A DNA stretch of 64,000 bases, taken from the NCBI RefSeq assembly GCF_001644645.1, contig NZ_CP011390.1, positions 3,654,001 through 3,718,000 of the forward strand. The letters are read 5' to 3'. This document shows, in pieces, positions 16,464-23,807 of this stretch. How positions within the stretch are numbered: the stretch's first letter is position 1; every line of letters begins with the position of its first letter. The position numbers and the translations under genes are program-made. The notes below the pieces were generated by a model, which was given only the letters and a program-made list of their open reading frames with translations, made no database searches and was not told the DNA's origin. This DNA is from Flavisolibacter tropicus (lineage in GTDB: Bacteria > Bacteroidota > Bacteroidia > Chitinophagales > Chitinophagaceae).

Positions 16464-16564
16464 AACGTCAGAATGCTTCCCGCAGTGGCATTGGCTGTTC
16501 TGGCGTTGATTTATGTTCTAAAATAGCCAATTTGTTCTTCTGTTTCATTGCAGCACGTTAGCCG
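16463..16564. repeat. attC-like folded site
   Basis: Read on the minus strand, this 100-base gap starts GGCTAACGT and ends ACGTTATGC. The outer TAACGT/ACGTTA pair and an inner ATTGGCT/AGCCAAT pair are complementary. On the plus strand CACGTTAGCC resembles the simple-site end of integron recombination sites. The layout (R''-like edge, imperfect inner stem, R'-like edge, between two short ORFs in the same direction) is that of an attC, but the edges deviate from the RYYYAAC/GTTRRRY consensus. Confidence 0.45.
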
Positions 16565-16594
16565 CTGTTGTGGAAAGCAAATGTTGTATGCCGT

Positions 16595-17236
16595 TTAAAT
16601 CTCCAGTCTTGCTCTTGCCATTCTAATATTCTCTTCTAAAATCTTATTTACCTCTGAATATTGTTCTTGACTGATAAGGTTTTTAATGGTTTTGAACTTT
16701 GGCACTTTGCTCGGCTGATGATTTTCCCACCACTGGATGGCTTCCTTGTATAATCCTGCTTTTAAAAAGAAATAGCCTTTGTCTACGAAGGTGCTGGGTA
16801 TATACCAAATAAAAGCATATTTATCAGCGGTTACCAGTTCAGATATGTTATGGCTCTCCTTAGAGAACTCAAAGAAGGGCAAAACACTGTTGTAAAGTAT
16901 ATACTTGATTTCAGCTACGCCTTCTTGCACTTTATTAGCATCATCACAGTACCACCACTTGTCTTTTTCAGTCTTGGCAAACTGTCCAATCCGATTGCCT
17001 GGCTGTAATGTGTCAAACGAGCACCCCGGCGCAAATAGTCCCTTTTGGACAATGTTAATTGTCATTTGATTGCTCAGTGAACTAGCACCTTTTTGAAAAG
17101 AAAGGAATTGAAGTAAGTCGTTGTCGGTCGTTCTGTAAAGAATAAATGTTTTATACGACTTAAAGCCAAAGCTGCCGAGAAATGCTTTGACCTCATTTTG
17201 AATGTATTTGTATCCTGTCAGTAAACTTGCTTCCAT
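16595..17236 (-). CDS. DUF4304-like protein
   Basis: The 213-residue cytoplasmic protein reads AFLGSFGFKSYKTFILYRTTDNDLLQFLSFQKG near the start and then MTINIVQKGLF, the pattern of DUF4304 proteins. The C-terminal third (YFFLKAGLYKEAIQWWENHQPS...) looks like helical repeats. No catalytic motif is visible. It is bracketed by GTTGTATGCC (16583-16592) and GGCATACAATAC (17253-17264), a gene-specific inverted pair. It is the right-hand end of the accessory run. Confidence 0.6.
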   Translation of the reverse strand: MEASLLTGYKYIQNEVKAFLGSFGFKSYKTFILYRTTDNDLLQFLSFQKGASSLSNQMTINIVQKGLFAPGCSFDTLQPGNRIGQFAKTEKDKWWYCDDANKVQEGVAEIKYILYNSVLPFFEFSKESHNISELVTADKYAFIWYIPSTFVDKGYFFLKAGLYKEAIQWWENHQPSKVPKFKTIKNLISQEQYSEVNKILEENIRMARARLEI

Positions 17237-17454
17237 AGAGGTTTTCTAAAATGGCATACAATACTTAAATCTACACATGTTTTTGCAGGCTCATAAGGAT
17301 TGTAGCTGAGCTACTTCGGCTTCAAAATGAAGCGCTTTCACTTGTGTTTCCTTGCTATCGTTAACATGAAAAGCGCATGTTTCTAATAAAGCTGTTAACC
17401 CTAAAAACGCAAGTGTAAAGTTCTTCAGCCTACGTTCACAAACTTGTCCTCTTT

Positions 17455-18105
17455 TTATTCTTTTATCTCCTCCAATACTTTTTCAATCCTTGCCTTCATC
17501 GTCTCATAATCCGTATAGCCGCGGCTAAGCAAAAAGAATTTGCTATCGGATACCTGCATGAGCACGGAAGGAAAACCATTGACTTGTAATTGTTTTACCA
17601 GTGCCATATCGTAATAGGCTTTCTCTCTGTACTCTTCACTATTTAGTTTGGTATAGAACTCGTCTTCCGGGATGTTGTACTTGGGCAACAGGTGGCGATA
17701 GGCTTCATTGTCGGTCAGGTCGCGGCCTTCATAATTGAGGGCATATTGCAGGTCCGATGCAAAGGCCACGGCTTTATCAGGATCGTAGTCTTTCAGAATG
17801 CCAAGAGCTATAGCTGGTTTAGTAGAATCGGGGAACCAGTCGGTTTTATCAGGATTGTTTACATGCCAGAGAAAATCTTCGCCAAACTTTACACCGGTTA
17901 ATTCTTCTACTTGTCTGTACTCCTCCTGAATGTATTTGGCCAGGGGCGCAAAATGCTGGGGCTCTTCCGGTAAGATCATTCCACCAGAGAGCACATCAAA
18001 TACCACTTGGCCCTTATATTCTTCAGATAGTTTTTTAATCACAGGGCTGAAGCCATAGCACCAACCGCAATACGCATCATAGCAATAATAGAGAGTAGGG
18101 GTCAT
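17455..18105 (-). CDS. DsbA/FrnE-like thioredoxin-fold oxidoreductase
   Basis: The 216-residue protein begins LYYCYDAYCGWCYGFSP, with the thioredoxin-fold active site CGWC about residue 15. It carries a helical insert and the cis-Pro loop in VNGFPSVLMQV, the arrangement of cytoplasmic DsbA-family (FrnE-like) proteins. There is no signal peptide. It should catalyse thiol-disulfide exchange or glutathione-linked redox chemistry. Its start codon overlaps the stop of the sterol-desaturase-family gene by one base (TAATG), so the two are translationally coupled. Confidence 0.88.
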   Translation of the reverse strand: MTPTLYYCYDAYCGWCYGFSPVIKKLSEEYKGQVVFDVLSGGMILPEEPQHFAPLAKYIQEEYRQVEELTGVKFGEDFLWHVNNPDKTDWFPDSTKPAIALGILKDYDPDKAVAFASDLQYALNYEGRDLTDNEAYRHLLPKYNIPEDEFYTKLNSEEYREKAYYDMALVKQLQVNGFPSVLMQVSDSKFFLLSRGYTDYETMKARIEKVLEEIKE

Positions 18106-18866
18106 TAAACTTTGTTTTTCTTGGTTACTTCATCAAAACGCACATCGTAATCCTTGCGCAAGGTACCCATTACACGGTCCCAAAACGTAAAATATAATCC
18201 GTAGTTGCCCTTAAAATATTGGTGGTGCTGGTTGTGACTCACAGAGGTATTGATCCATTTGCCCAGCCAATGCTTATTAAATCTGTTAGGATATAGTTCA
18301 TAACCGAGATGACCATAGACATTATACACGATCATAAAAAAGAAGAAGAGCACTATGTGCAGGCTATGTACCGGCAGCGTAAATAAGAACACTACAAAAA
18401 CACCGGCTTCTACCACTGCCTCCAATGGATGAAATGCATAGGCCGCCCAAGGAGAAGGATTGGTAGATTGATGATGCACCAAGTGGACGGTCTTGAACAG
18501 GCGCTTGTGATGCATGAGGCGGTGTGTCCAGTAAAAATAGGTATCGTGAATCATGAACAGTAGAGGAAAGGCTAGGAAGAAATACAACCAACCGTGCTGT
18601 TCAATCTTGGTATAAAATGTAGTATACTGCCGGATCGAAGGCACCTGTAGCATCACCAACACCACCAATCCAAAAATGGCAACGGTGATCATGGAGTAGC
18701 CTATCTCACGCACATAATCACTTTGCTTAGGTGTACGCGCTTGTATCTTTTTATATCGCGTCTTTTGTATTCTCAATATGTAGAAAAGCAAAAAGAAAAT
18801 GCCCGCAACCATGAAATACCGGCTACCGATTCGCTCAACATATAAAACGTATTGCTCCCAGCGCAT
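18105..18866 (-). CDS. Sterol desaturase / fatty acid hydroxylase family membrane protein
   Basis: The 253-residue membrane protein has the di-iron histidine boxes of the fatty acid hydroxylase superfamily: HDTYFYWTHRLMHH (about 125-138), HLVHHQS (about 147-153) and, near the C-terminus, HNQHHQYFKGNYG. Four hydrophobic segments lie at about 15-32, 52-70, 88-110 and 160-185. These O2-dependent enzymes hydroxylate or desaturate sterols, carotenoids or acyl chains. The one-base overlap with the DsbA-like gene indicates a two-gene operon; the partner could keep thiols reduced or be unrelated to the lipid step. Confidence 0.88.
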   Translation of the reverse strand: MRWEQYVLYVERIGSRYFMVAGIFFLLFYILRIQKTRYKKIQARTPKQSDYVREIGYSMITVAIFGLVVLVMLQVPSIRQYTTFYTKIEQHGWLYFFLAFPLLFMIHDTYFYWTHRLMHHKRLFKTVHLVHHQSTNPSPWAAYAFHPLEAVVEAGVFVVFLFTLPVHSLHIVLFFFFMIVYNVYGHLGYELYPNRFNKHWLGKWINTSVSHNQHHQYFKGNYGLYFTFWDRVMGTLRKDYDVRFDEVTKKNKV

Positions 18867-19011
18867 TTTTCAACTCCTTCTTAAGAATCACGAATGATAC
18901 AAAGGTCTTTAAATTATGAATACCGGTGTAAGCTTCTGCTTTGTTAACCTATTATTATGTGCTCATATTCATTTGCGCAATTATCATCAATGTACAATTG
19001 TGTAAAAACAA

Positions 19012-19034
19012 AAAGGACGCTTAACGCGTCCTTT
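19012..19034 (-). terminator. Terminator of the zinc-ribbon/SPFH operon
   Basis: AAAGGACGC and GCGTCCTTT form a perfect 9-bp stem with a 5-base loop. A T-rich tail follows on the minus strand, 26 bases beyond the last gene of the operon. Confidence 0.85.
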
Positions 19035-19059
19035 CAATAATTAATAGGCAATACAGTTC

Positions 19060-19467
19060 TTAATAGATAATATATAAGATGCCCATGATGATAGCCAGAA
19101 AACCTAGCGGTATCTGATAGTTCAACAGCTTCATGCGCACAGCTTCTCCTTTTTCAATGGCCGCTGTGTTTCCCCGGAACACATAGGTACTGATCAGACC
19201 AAAGCCAAGGATAAAACCTACGGCTAGGTCGGCTATGCCGCATAACAACCAGAAGGTCCATGTCAATGCAAAACCGTTGGACAACCATTCGGTTAATCGC
19301 AGTGCGCCAAAGATCTCCCAGATCCCCCAGCCAAACATCACCATACCGATCCATCCCTGGTAAGGCGCAATTTTGTCAATGAGTTCCTGGGCATTGGGCT
19401 TCTTTCTGATAATAAATCCCGAAGCGGCTAATAAACCGCCTGCAATTGTAATTAATCCTCCAATCAT
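19060..19467 (-). CDS. Small four-helix membrane protein, last gene of SPFH operon
   Basis: From the ATG at 19467 the 135-residue protein has four hydrophobic segments (about 2-20, 37-58, 68-100 and 112-133) with short charged loops, including FIIRKKPNAQELIDKIAPYQG after the first. I do not recognise a family. A longer frame extends upstream into the preceding gene, but its first 31 codons have no membrane or signal character. It starts 46 bases after the preceding gene and is followed by a clear terminator, so it is the last gene of the five-gene operon. It may form the membrane platform for the SPFH protein. Confidence 0.75.
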   Translation of the reverse strand: MIGGLITIAGGLLAASGFIIRKKPNAQELIDKIAPYQGWIGMVMFGWGIWEIFGALRLTEWLSNGFALTWTFWLLCGIADLAVGFILGFGLISTYVFRGNTAAIEKGEAVRMKLLNYQIPLGFLAIIMGILYIIY

Positions 19468-19513
19468 AGAATTTGGTTTTGGTTTATAAATAAAAGCTTG
19501 GATTATAAGTGGT

Positions 19514-20731
19514 TTAGAAATCAATATCGCTGCCGGCCTTTGGAGGTGCCGCAGCCGCAAATTCAGCGTTGTACTTATCCATCAACGCTGACATTTTCAT
19601 GGCATTCTCCAGATTACTGCCTAGCTGTGGCGACCAATGGCCGTTGATCACACCCCAATCACCAAGGGATAGCCCGTATTGTTTTAATATAGTGGTGGCG
19701 TCAAGCCCTTGGGTGCTGCCGATGTTTTGGTGACACATGATCTTTACATAGAGGTCCAAATCCTTCTTTACTTGTTCTACTACCGGGTTATTGGCAGAAT
19801 CGGTGGACGCAGCAGCACCGGCAAACTTCCCGATGTTGGAATTGGTAAAGGCATCACCATAGACTTTGCTGATGGCAAACGTGGTGTCTTGCGACATGCG
19901 GGCCATCCACTCGGCGGAGGCTTCATCCCAAATGGGTTTTTCGGTGCCTAATACTTTCAATACATCGTTCAGTGGCATACCACTAGCTATCTTGGCATTG
20001 GCAGCCGCCCAATCTTCCATAGAGATGCCTTTAATTGGATCCAGCAATCCACTTGCCTTAGCCGCATCAATATTGGCATTCATCTGTTGGCTTAACTTGT
20101 CCGTTGTTTCATCAATGACTGCCTGCGCTTCAGCATAGGCCTTCTTGATCTGCTTTTTAGTAGACTCGATGATATACAACAAATGATCGCGGTTTTTAAA
20201 GCCGGCGGCCTGAAGTTTCGCTTCATCTGTTTCTTTTGCTAACGCTTCAAACTCCAACATACACTTCTGTGCATCCGTGCCCACATATTGGTCAGGTGTT
20301 TCAAAGCCTAACAAGAAGCCTTTTCTTTCTACACCTGATTTAAATTGGTTGTTTAGATCCACCCAGTGCGCTTTGGTCAAGTCTTTCTTGTATGGCCACA
20401 AGTCATATTTTTTATCCTCTTCCAAGTCTGGAAATGATTCATCAGCACATGGCCAAGTTTTGTAATCATACTTTTGCCAGTTCCAGGAATCAATGGTCAT
20501 CATGTAATCCCAGATATCATCGCGTGTACAACCCGCAACATTGCGATACACGGAAATAGGATTGTTTTTATCGGGGTTGTAATTCGCTGGAACTTGACCG
20601 GGCACGCCTACACCCGCCGCCTTGCCGCTACCAACCGGGTTCACCGGTGCCAAGGTGTCAAAAAGGCCACTCTTGTGATCGTCTGAATCATCATCATTAT
20701 CATCATATTCCTCTTCTTCATATTCCTCCAC
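19514..20731 (-). CDS. Uncharacterised acidic/helical protein, probably frameshifted at its N-terminus
   Basis: This frame encodes at least 405 residues. A strongly acidic N-terminal stretch (runs of Glu and Asp) precedes a mostly helical region with the pattern RDDIWDYMMTIDSWNWQKYDYKTWPCADESF and a second half rich in Ala/Asp helices. The readable frame has only a GTG start at 20731. Upstream at 20856 there is an ATG beginning MSFFKKLFG, a very common start for such proteins, but it is one base out of frame; adding a single G to the GGGG run (CCCC on the plus strand, 20829-20832) would join it to the acidic region and give about 447 residues. I do not recognise the family. It lies in the middle of the operon, between SPFH and the membrane protein. 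Confidence 0.75.
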   Translation of the reverse strand: MEEYEEEEYDDNDDDSDDHKSGLFDTLAPVNPVGSGKAAGVGVPGQVPANYNPDKNNPISVYRNVAGCTRDDIWDYMMTIDSWNWQKYDYKTWPCADESFPDLEEDKKYDLWPYKKDLTKAHWVDLNNQFKSGVERKGFLLGFETPDQYVGTDAQKCMLEFEALAKETDEAKLQAAGFKNRDHLLYIIESTKKQIKKAYAEAQAVIDETTDKLSQQMNANIDAAKASGLLDPIKGISMEDWAAANAKIASGMPLNDVLKVLGTEKPIWDEASAEWMARMSQDTTFAISKVYGDAFTNSNIGKFAGAAASTDSANNPVVEQVKKDLDLYVKIMCHQNIGSTQGLDATTILKQYGLSLGDWGVINGHWSPQLGSNLENAMKMSALMDKYNAEFAAAAPPKAGSDIDF

Positions 20732-20856
20732 ATCTTCATCCTCTTCCTCTTCATACTGTTGGTAAGTATTCTCTGGTTTAAATGAATCGTTTGGTTTTAC
20801 ATCTTCGTTTTCTTTATCTGCGTTTCCGCCCCGAATAGTTTTTTAAAAAAGCTCAT
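20732..20856 (-). pseudogene. Out-of-frame 5' end of the preceding gene
   Basis: The minus strand reads ATG AGC TTT TTT AAA AAA CTA TTC (MSFFKKLF) from 20856 and meets a stop 11 codons later in this frame. In the adjacent frame the DNA codes GGNADKENEDVKPND and joins the acidic stretch of the downstream protein without a stop. The switch point is a G4 run next to T6 and A6 runs, so it could be a sequencing error, a mutation or programmed slippage. Confidence 0.6.
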
Positions 20857-20887
20857 AGCGTCTTGTTTTTGTTGTTGGTTGAATTAA

Positions 20888-21931
20888 TTATAACGTGGAT
20901 AGGATATCTTGTTTTTTAGATGCGTATTCCTGTTCGTTGATCAGGCCCAGATCAAACATCTTTTTCAGCTTCTCCAGCTTTTGCATAGGATCTTCAGCGG
21001 CAGGAGCTACAGGCGTTGGTTGAGGCGTGGACGGCTGTGGTTGGCCAAAGGGTTGCTGCATTGTGCTGCCCATCATGTTACCGAACATATTGGCCATTTG
21101 CATACCCATACCCAGTTGCATGCCCATGTTGCCCTGTCCTTCGTTTTTGGCCATATCACGCATAGCCTGCAGTTGTTGGTGCTGCACATAGTCAATACCT
21201 AGCTCTTTTAAGGCTTGTGCTTCTGCGCTCATATCTGCTATCTTTCCAATGCGGCCTTGGGTGGCTTCATCGAAGTTGGTTCCCTCAATGCGGAAGTCTA
21301 TCAATTGAAAGCCCAGTTCATCAAAAATGGAACGGACAGCGCCACTGGAAAATTCTGCGATGGCATTACGGTGCTTATCAATTTCTGAGTAACCAAAGGA
21401 CGCATTGGCTAAATAATCAGAAATGGGCTGCGTGATCCGGGAGAGCAACACTTTTTGAATCTCGCGCACCGAGTAGTAATGTTCACCAGCCACTACCTTG
21501 CGGAAGAAGTCTGTAGGCTGCGTAATGCGGAAGGAAAAATTACCAAAGGCACCCAAGCCTACTGGAAACTTATACTTAGGATCATTATACGTGATAGGAG
21601 AAGGGGTACCCCAGCGCTTGTTTAAGATATCGGCCTTTCGGAAAAAGAAAATTCCCACCTTATGCACTGACTCGAAATTGTACATAAAACTTTTCACCGT
21701 TGTCCACAGTGGGATATTAGCGGTTTTCAGATCATAGATTCCCTCTTCGGTAAAGCAGCCTTCTACCCGTCCCTCATATACGAAAATGCAACCTTGACCA
21801 GGGCCTACAATTAGTTTGGAAGCGTTTTTGATTTCATCGCCATCCTCTGTCCAACGTTCAAACAAGGTATCAGGATGCGGGTCTACCCACTCGATCACTG
21901 AGCGGAGTTGTTTAGTATTGAATAATGACAT
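20888..21931 (-). CDS. SPFH/Band-7 protein with C-terminal SHOCT domain
   Basis: The 347-residue protein has a YdjI/virion-core-type SPFH domain (about 1-240; GQGCIFVYEGRVEGCFTEEGIYDL, VGLGAFGNFSFRITQPTDFF, and the strand FQLIDFRIEGTNF). A Met/Gly/Gln-rich linker (about 260-300, several GMQ/NMM repeats and Pro/Gln) leads to a SHOCT motif (KLKKMFDLGLINEQEYASKKQDIL). In B. subtilis the related YdjI recruits PspA to stressed membranes together with the zinc-ribbon proteins YdjG and YdjH. Here it is the third gene of an operon whose first two genes also encode zinc-ribbon proteins. No PspA is present in the window. The start at 21931 (MSLFNTKQ) fits the family. Confidence 0.9.
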   Translation of the reverse strand: MSLFNTKQLRSVIEWVDPHPDTLFERWTEDGDEIKNASKLIVGPGQGCIFVYEGRVEGCFTEEGIYDLKTANIPLWTTVKSFMYNFESVHKVGIFFFRKADILNKRWGTPSPITYNDPKYKFPVGLGAFGNFSFRITQPTDFFRKVVAGEHYYSVREIQKVLLSRITQPISDYLANASFGYSEIDKHRNAIAEFSSGAVRSIFDELGFQLIDFRIEGTNFDEATQGRIGKIADMSAEAQALKELGIDYVQHQQLQAMRDMAKNEGQGNMGMQLGMGMQMANMFGNMMGSTMQQPFGQPQPSTPQPTPVAPAAEDPMQKLEKLKKMFDLGLINEQEYASKKQDILSTL

Positions 21932-21957
21932 CGTTATTGTTGTTTAATTAGAAAAGT

Positions 21958-23154
21958 TTATTCATCATCCTCGTCTTCATCACCCCAATCATAATCATCA
22001 TAGTCAAACCAGCCATACCACTCAAGGTCTTTACTCACACTCCAGCCCAATCGAATATGTTCACGTTGTTCAAAAAGCCAATCAATAGCCTGCCCGATCG
22101 TTTTGCTAGCGGCATCTGCTATACGTAAGCCAAAAGCATCTTCAATTTCTTCCTCGAAATATTGCAAGTATTCTCCAAGGTCTTTTAATGGAGTAAGCTG
22201 TATTTTTTCCGGAGCTTGTGCAAAGTCGACATCATCAAAATACATCTCCGCTATTTGATTGAATAAATGGGTAATATCTTCTTTTGACAGGAATGCAAAA
22301 TCACGGGCAAACTCATCCGACAAAGTCCATTTGCGTAGCTGCTCTATTTTAGCAACCCGGTCTTTTTTATACCTCTTTTCATAATCGGGTATAATCTCAA
22401 TACGGGCTTTGAGGTAGATCTCTACATATTTTGTATAAGCCTCGAGTACTTGTTCTGCGGAAATAACTTTAGGTTCATCTTCACGTTGTGCTTTGAACTT
22501 ACTTTCCAGATCCCAGTAGGTAAAATATTCCTTCAGAGCTTTTTCTTCTGCTATAGGTTGCAGGGCAAAGTGCTCCACGTTGCGTGCAATCGTACCCGGC
22601 TCAAAAGTGTTCATGGTCTGGCAATACTCACAAGCCTGGTAATATGAACGGAATATGTTTTGCTGAACCGGTAATGGCGCCCGGCATTGTGTACAAGAAA
22701 AATTGCCGGATAGGATTTCCTTTGCTTTTACCTGTAGTTTTCTACCGGCCTCGGCAAAGGTCCTCACTTCATAAGCTTTTAGGGCTTTATTTAAGTGGTG
22801 CGCCCGCTCTCTTCCCTTATCCAGTTCCAAATAATACAGTTTATAAAAACTGGTATAGAATTCATCCAGGTTTTCGCCAGCTTCTTCCACTTTTGCCTCT
22901 TCGGTTTCTTTTACTTCTTCAAAGGTATTAGACACTTTTTCTTCCCAAGTGTCGTTAATTTTTTTAATTAGCTCACTCCCCTGATTGTGTATCCCTGTCC
23001 AGGCGTTACCAAAGGGAATGGTATCAAAGTTCTGGTAGTCCAGTAGCTGTGGTAAAATGCTTTCCGCCTGGCCAAGCGTTTCGTGAAAGCGTTCTTCAAT
23101 TTTAGAAAGAAAGGTTTCCCAACGTTGTTGGGCTTCTGTAAAAGCAGTATTCAT
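21958..23154 (-). CDS. Zinc-ribbon helical protein of the SPFH operon
   Basis: The 398-residue protein is mostly helical, with predicted coiled-coil-like segments (about 1-130). A single zinc ribbon sits in the middle (CTQCRAPLPVQQ, then ACEYCQTMNTFEPG, about residues 155-190), followed by a second helical half and an acidic Asp/Glu/Tyr tail (DWGDEDEDDE). No signal peptide or membrane span is visible. It is the second gene of the operon, 47 bases after the short zinc-ribbon gene and 26 bases before the SPFH gene. It may be an adaptor, in the way YdjG is proposed to act with YdjI. I do not recognise a named family. Confidence 0.7.
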   Translation of the reverse strand: MNTAFTEAQQRWETFLSKIEERFHETLGQAESILPQLLDYQNFDTIPFGNAWTGIHNQGSELIKKINDTWEEKVSNTFEEVKETEEAKVEEAGENLDEFYTSFYKLYYLELDKGRERAHHLNKALKAYEVRTFAEAGRKLQVKAKEILSGNFSCTQCRAPLPVQQNIFRSYYQACEYCQTMNTFEPGTIARNVEHFALQPIAEEKALKEYFTYWDLESKFKAQREDEPKVISAEQVLEAYTKYVEIYLKARIEIIPDYEKRYKKDRVAKIEQLRKWTLSDEFARDFAFLSKEDITHLFNQIAEMYFDDVDFAQAPEKIQLTPLKDLGEYLQYFEEEIEDAFGLRIADAASKTIGQAIDWLFEQREHIRLGWSVSKDLEWYGWFDYDDYDWGDEDEDDE

Positions 23155-23201
23155 TGTAGTAACAAGGTTTGAAGAATGATGGCTGGAAAAAGAAATGGCT
23201 C

Positions 23202-23417
23202 TTATTCGCCCGTTTTGAAAAATTCAAAGCCGCAATAATCACACGTGCTCAGATCCGTGCCTTCGGGCCGGGCTGCACCACAGTTAGAACACTTTCGGGT
23301 TTCTACACCCGAGCTTTCTGTTGCATACTTTTGGGAGCTTGCTAAAGCGTTACCCAGAATATTAAAAAGGGGGTTGTTGGCATTGTTGCCAGGGCCATTG
23401 TTGTTTTGGTTTTCCAT
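23202..23417 (-). CDS. Small zinc-ribbon protein, first gene of the SPFH operon
   Basis: From the ATG at 23417 the product is 71 residues: an Asn/Gly-rich disordered start (MENQNNNGPGNNANN), a short amphipathic helix (PLFNILGNALASSQKYAT), and a C-terminal zinc ribbon CSNCGAARPEGTDLSTCDYC with four Cys in CxxC pairs. A longer frame to 23468 adds 17 hydrophobic residues but overlaps the likely promoter. It opens a run of five minus-strand genes with gaps of 26-47 bases. It could target or recruit a partner through the ribbon. Confidence 0.72.
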   Translation of the reverse strand: MENQNNNGPGNNANNPLFNILGNALASSQKYATESSGVETRKCSNCGAARPEGTDLSTCDYCGFEFFKTGE

Positions 23418-23807
23418 GTATTTGACGGGTATAAGATTAATGCCGATTACTATTACTGACACAAACATTACTACCTAAAACCTCTATAAGAGCAGTAGGT
23501 AAAAGAATTACGTATCGATAATTCTTAAGATCAGGATTTAGTAATTGTTACCCCAATTTAAAACACTAAAGCAGTCAGAATTCACTAAAACTGGAATAGT
23601 ATATAACTGCTATATATAACCGAGTGAGTTGCAAAAAACATTTTTTAACTACTAATGAAAAGCCATTATAAAACACAGTTTTCAGTAATACTTACTTAAA
23701 TAAAAAAGGCTGTAGCAAATTGCTACAGCCTTTTTTATTTCAAAATCCCAAAAAACAAATTCCAAATCTGAAATCCAGAAATCCTGTTAATCCAATTAAT
23801 CCGCGGT
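23418..23807. other. Intergenic region with polA terminator and repeat module
   Basis: This 390-base gap holds the promoter region of the zinc-ribbon operon on its left and, on its right, the polA terminator at 23702-23736. It also carries a CCTGTTAATCCAATTAATCC module (23782 onward) that runs into the end of polA. The same module is at 29739 and 56458. No gene is visible. Confidence 0.55.
23702..23736 (-). terminator. polA terminator
   Basis: A perfect 16-bp stem AAAAAAGGCTGTAGCA/TGCTACAGCCTTTTTT has a 3-base loop and a T run on the minus strand, 72 bases after the polA stop. Confidence 0.9.

Noticed and set aside
19514..20856. Programmed -1 frameshift at a slippery heptamer
   Set aside because: The T6A6 run is not arranged as X XXY YYZ in the starting frame. 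A single missing G explains the break more simply, although slippage on the homopolymers is not excluded.
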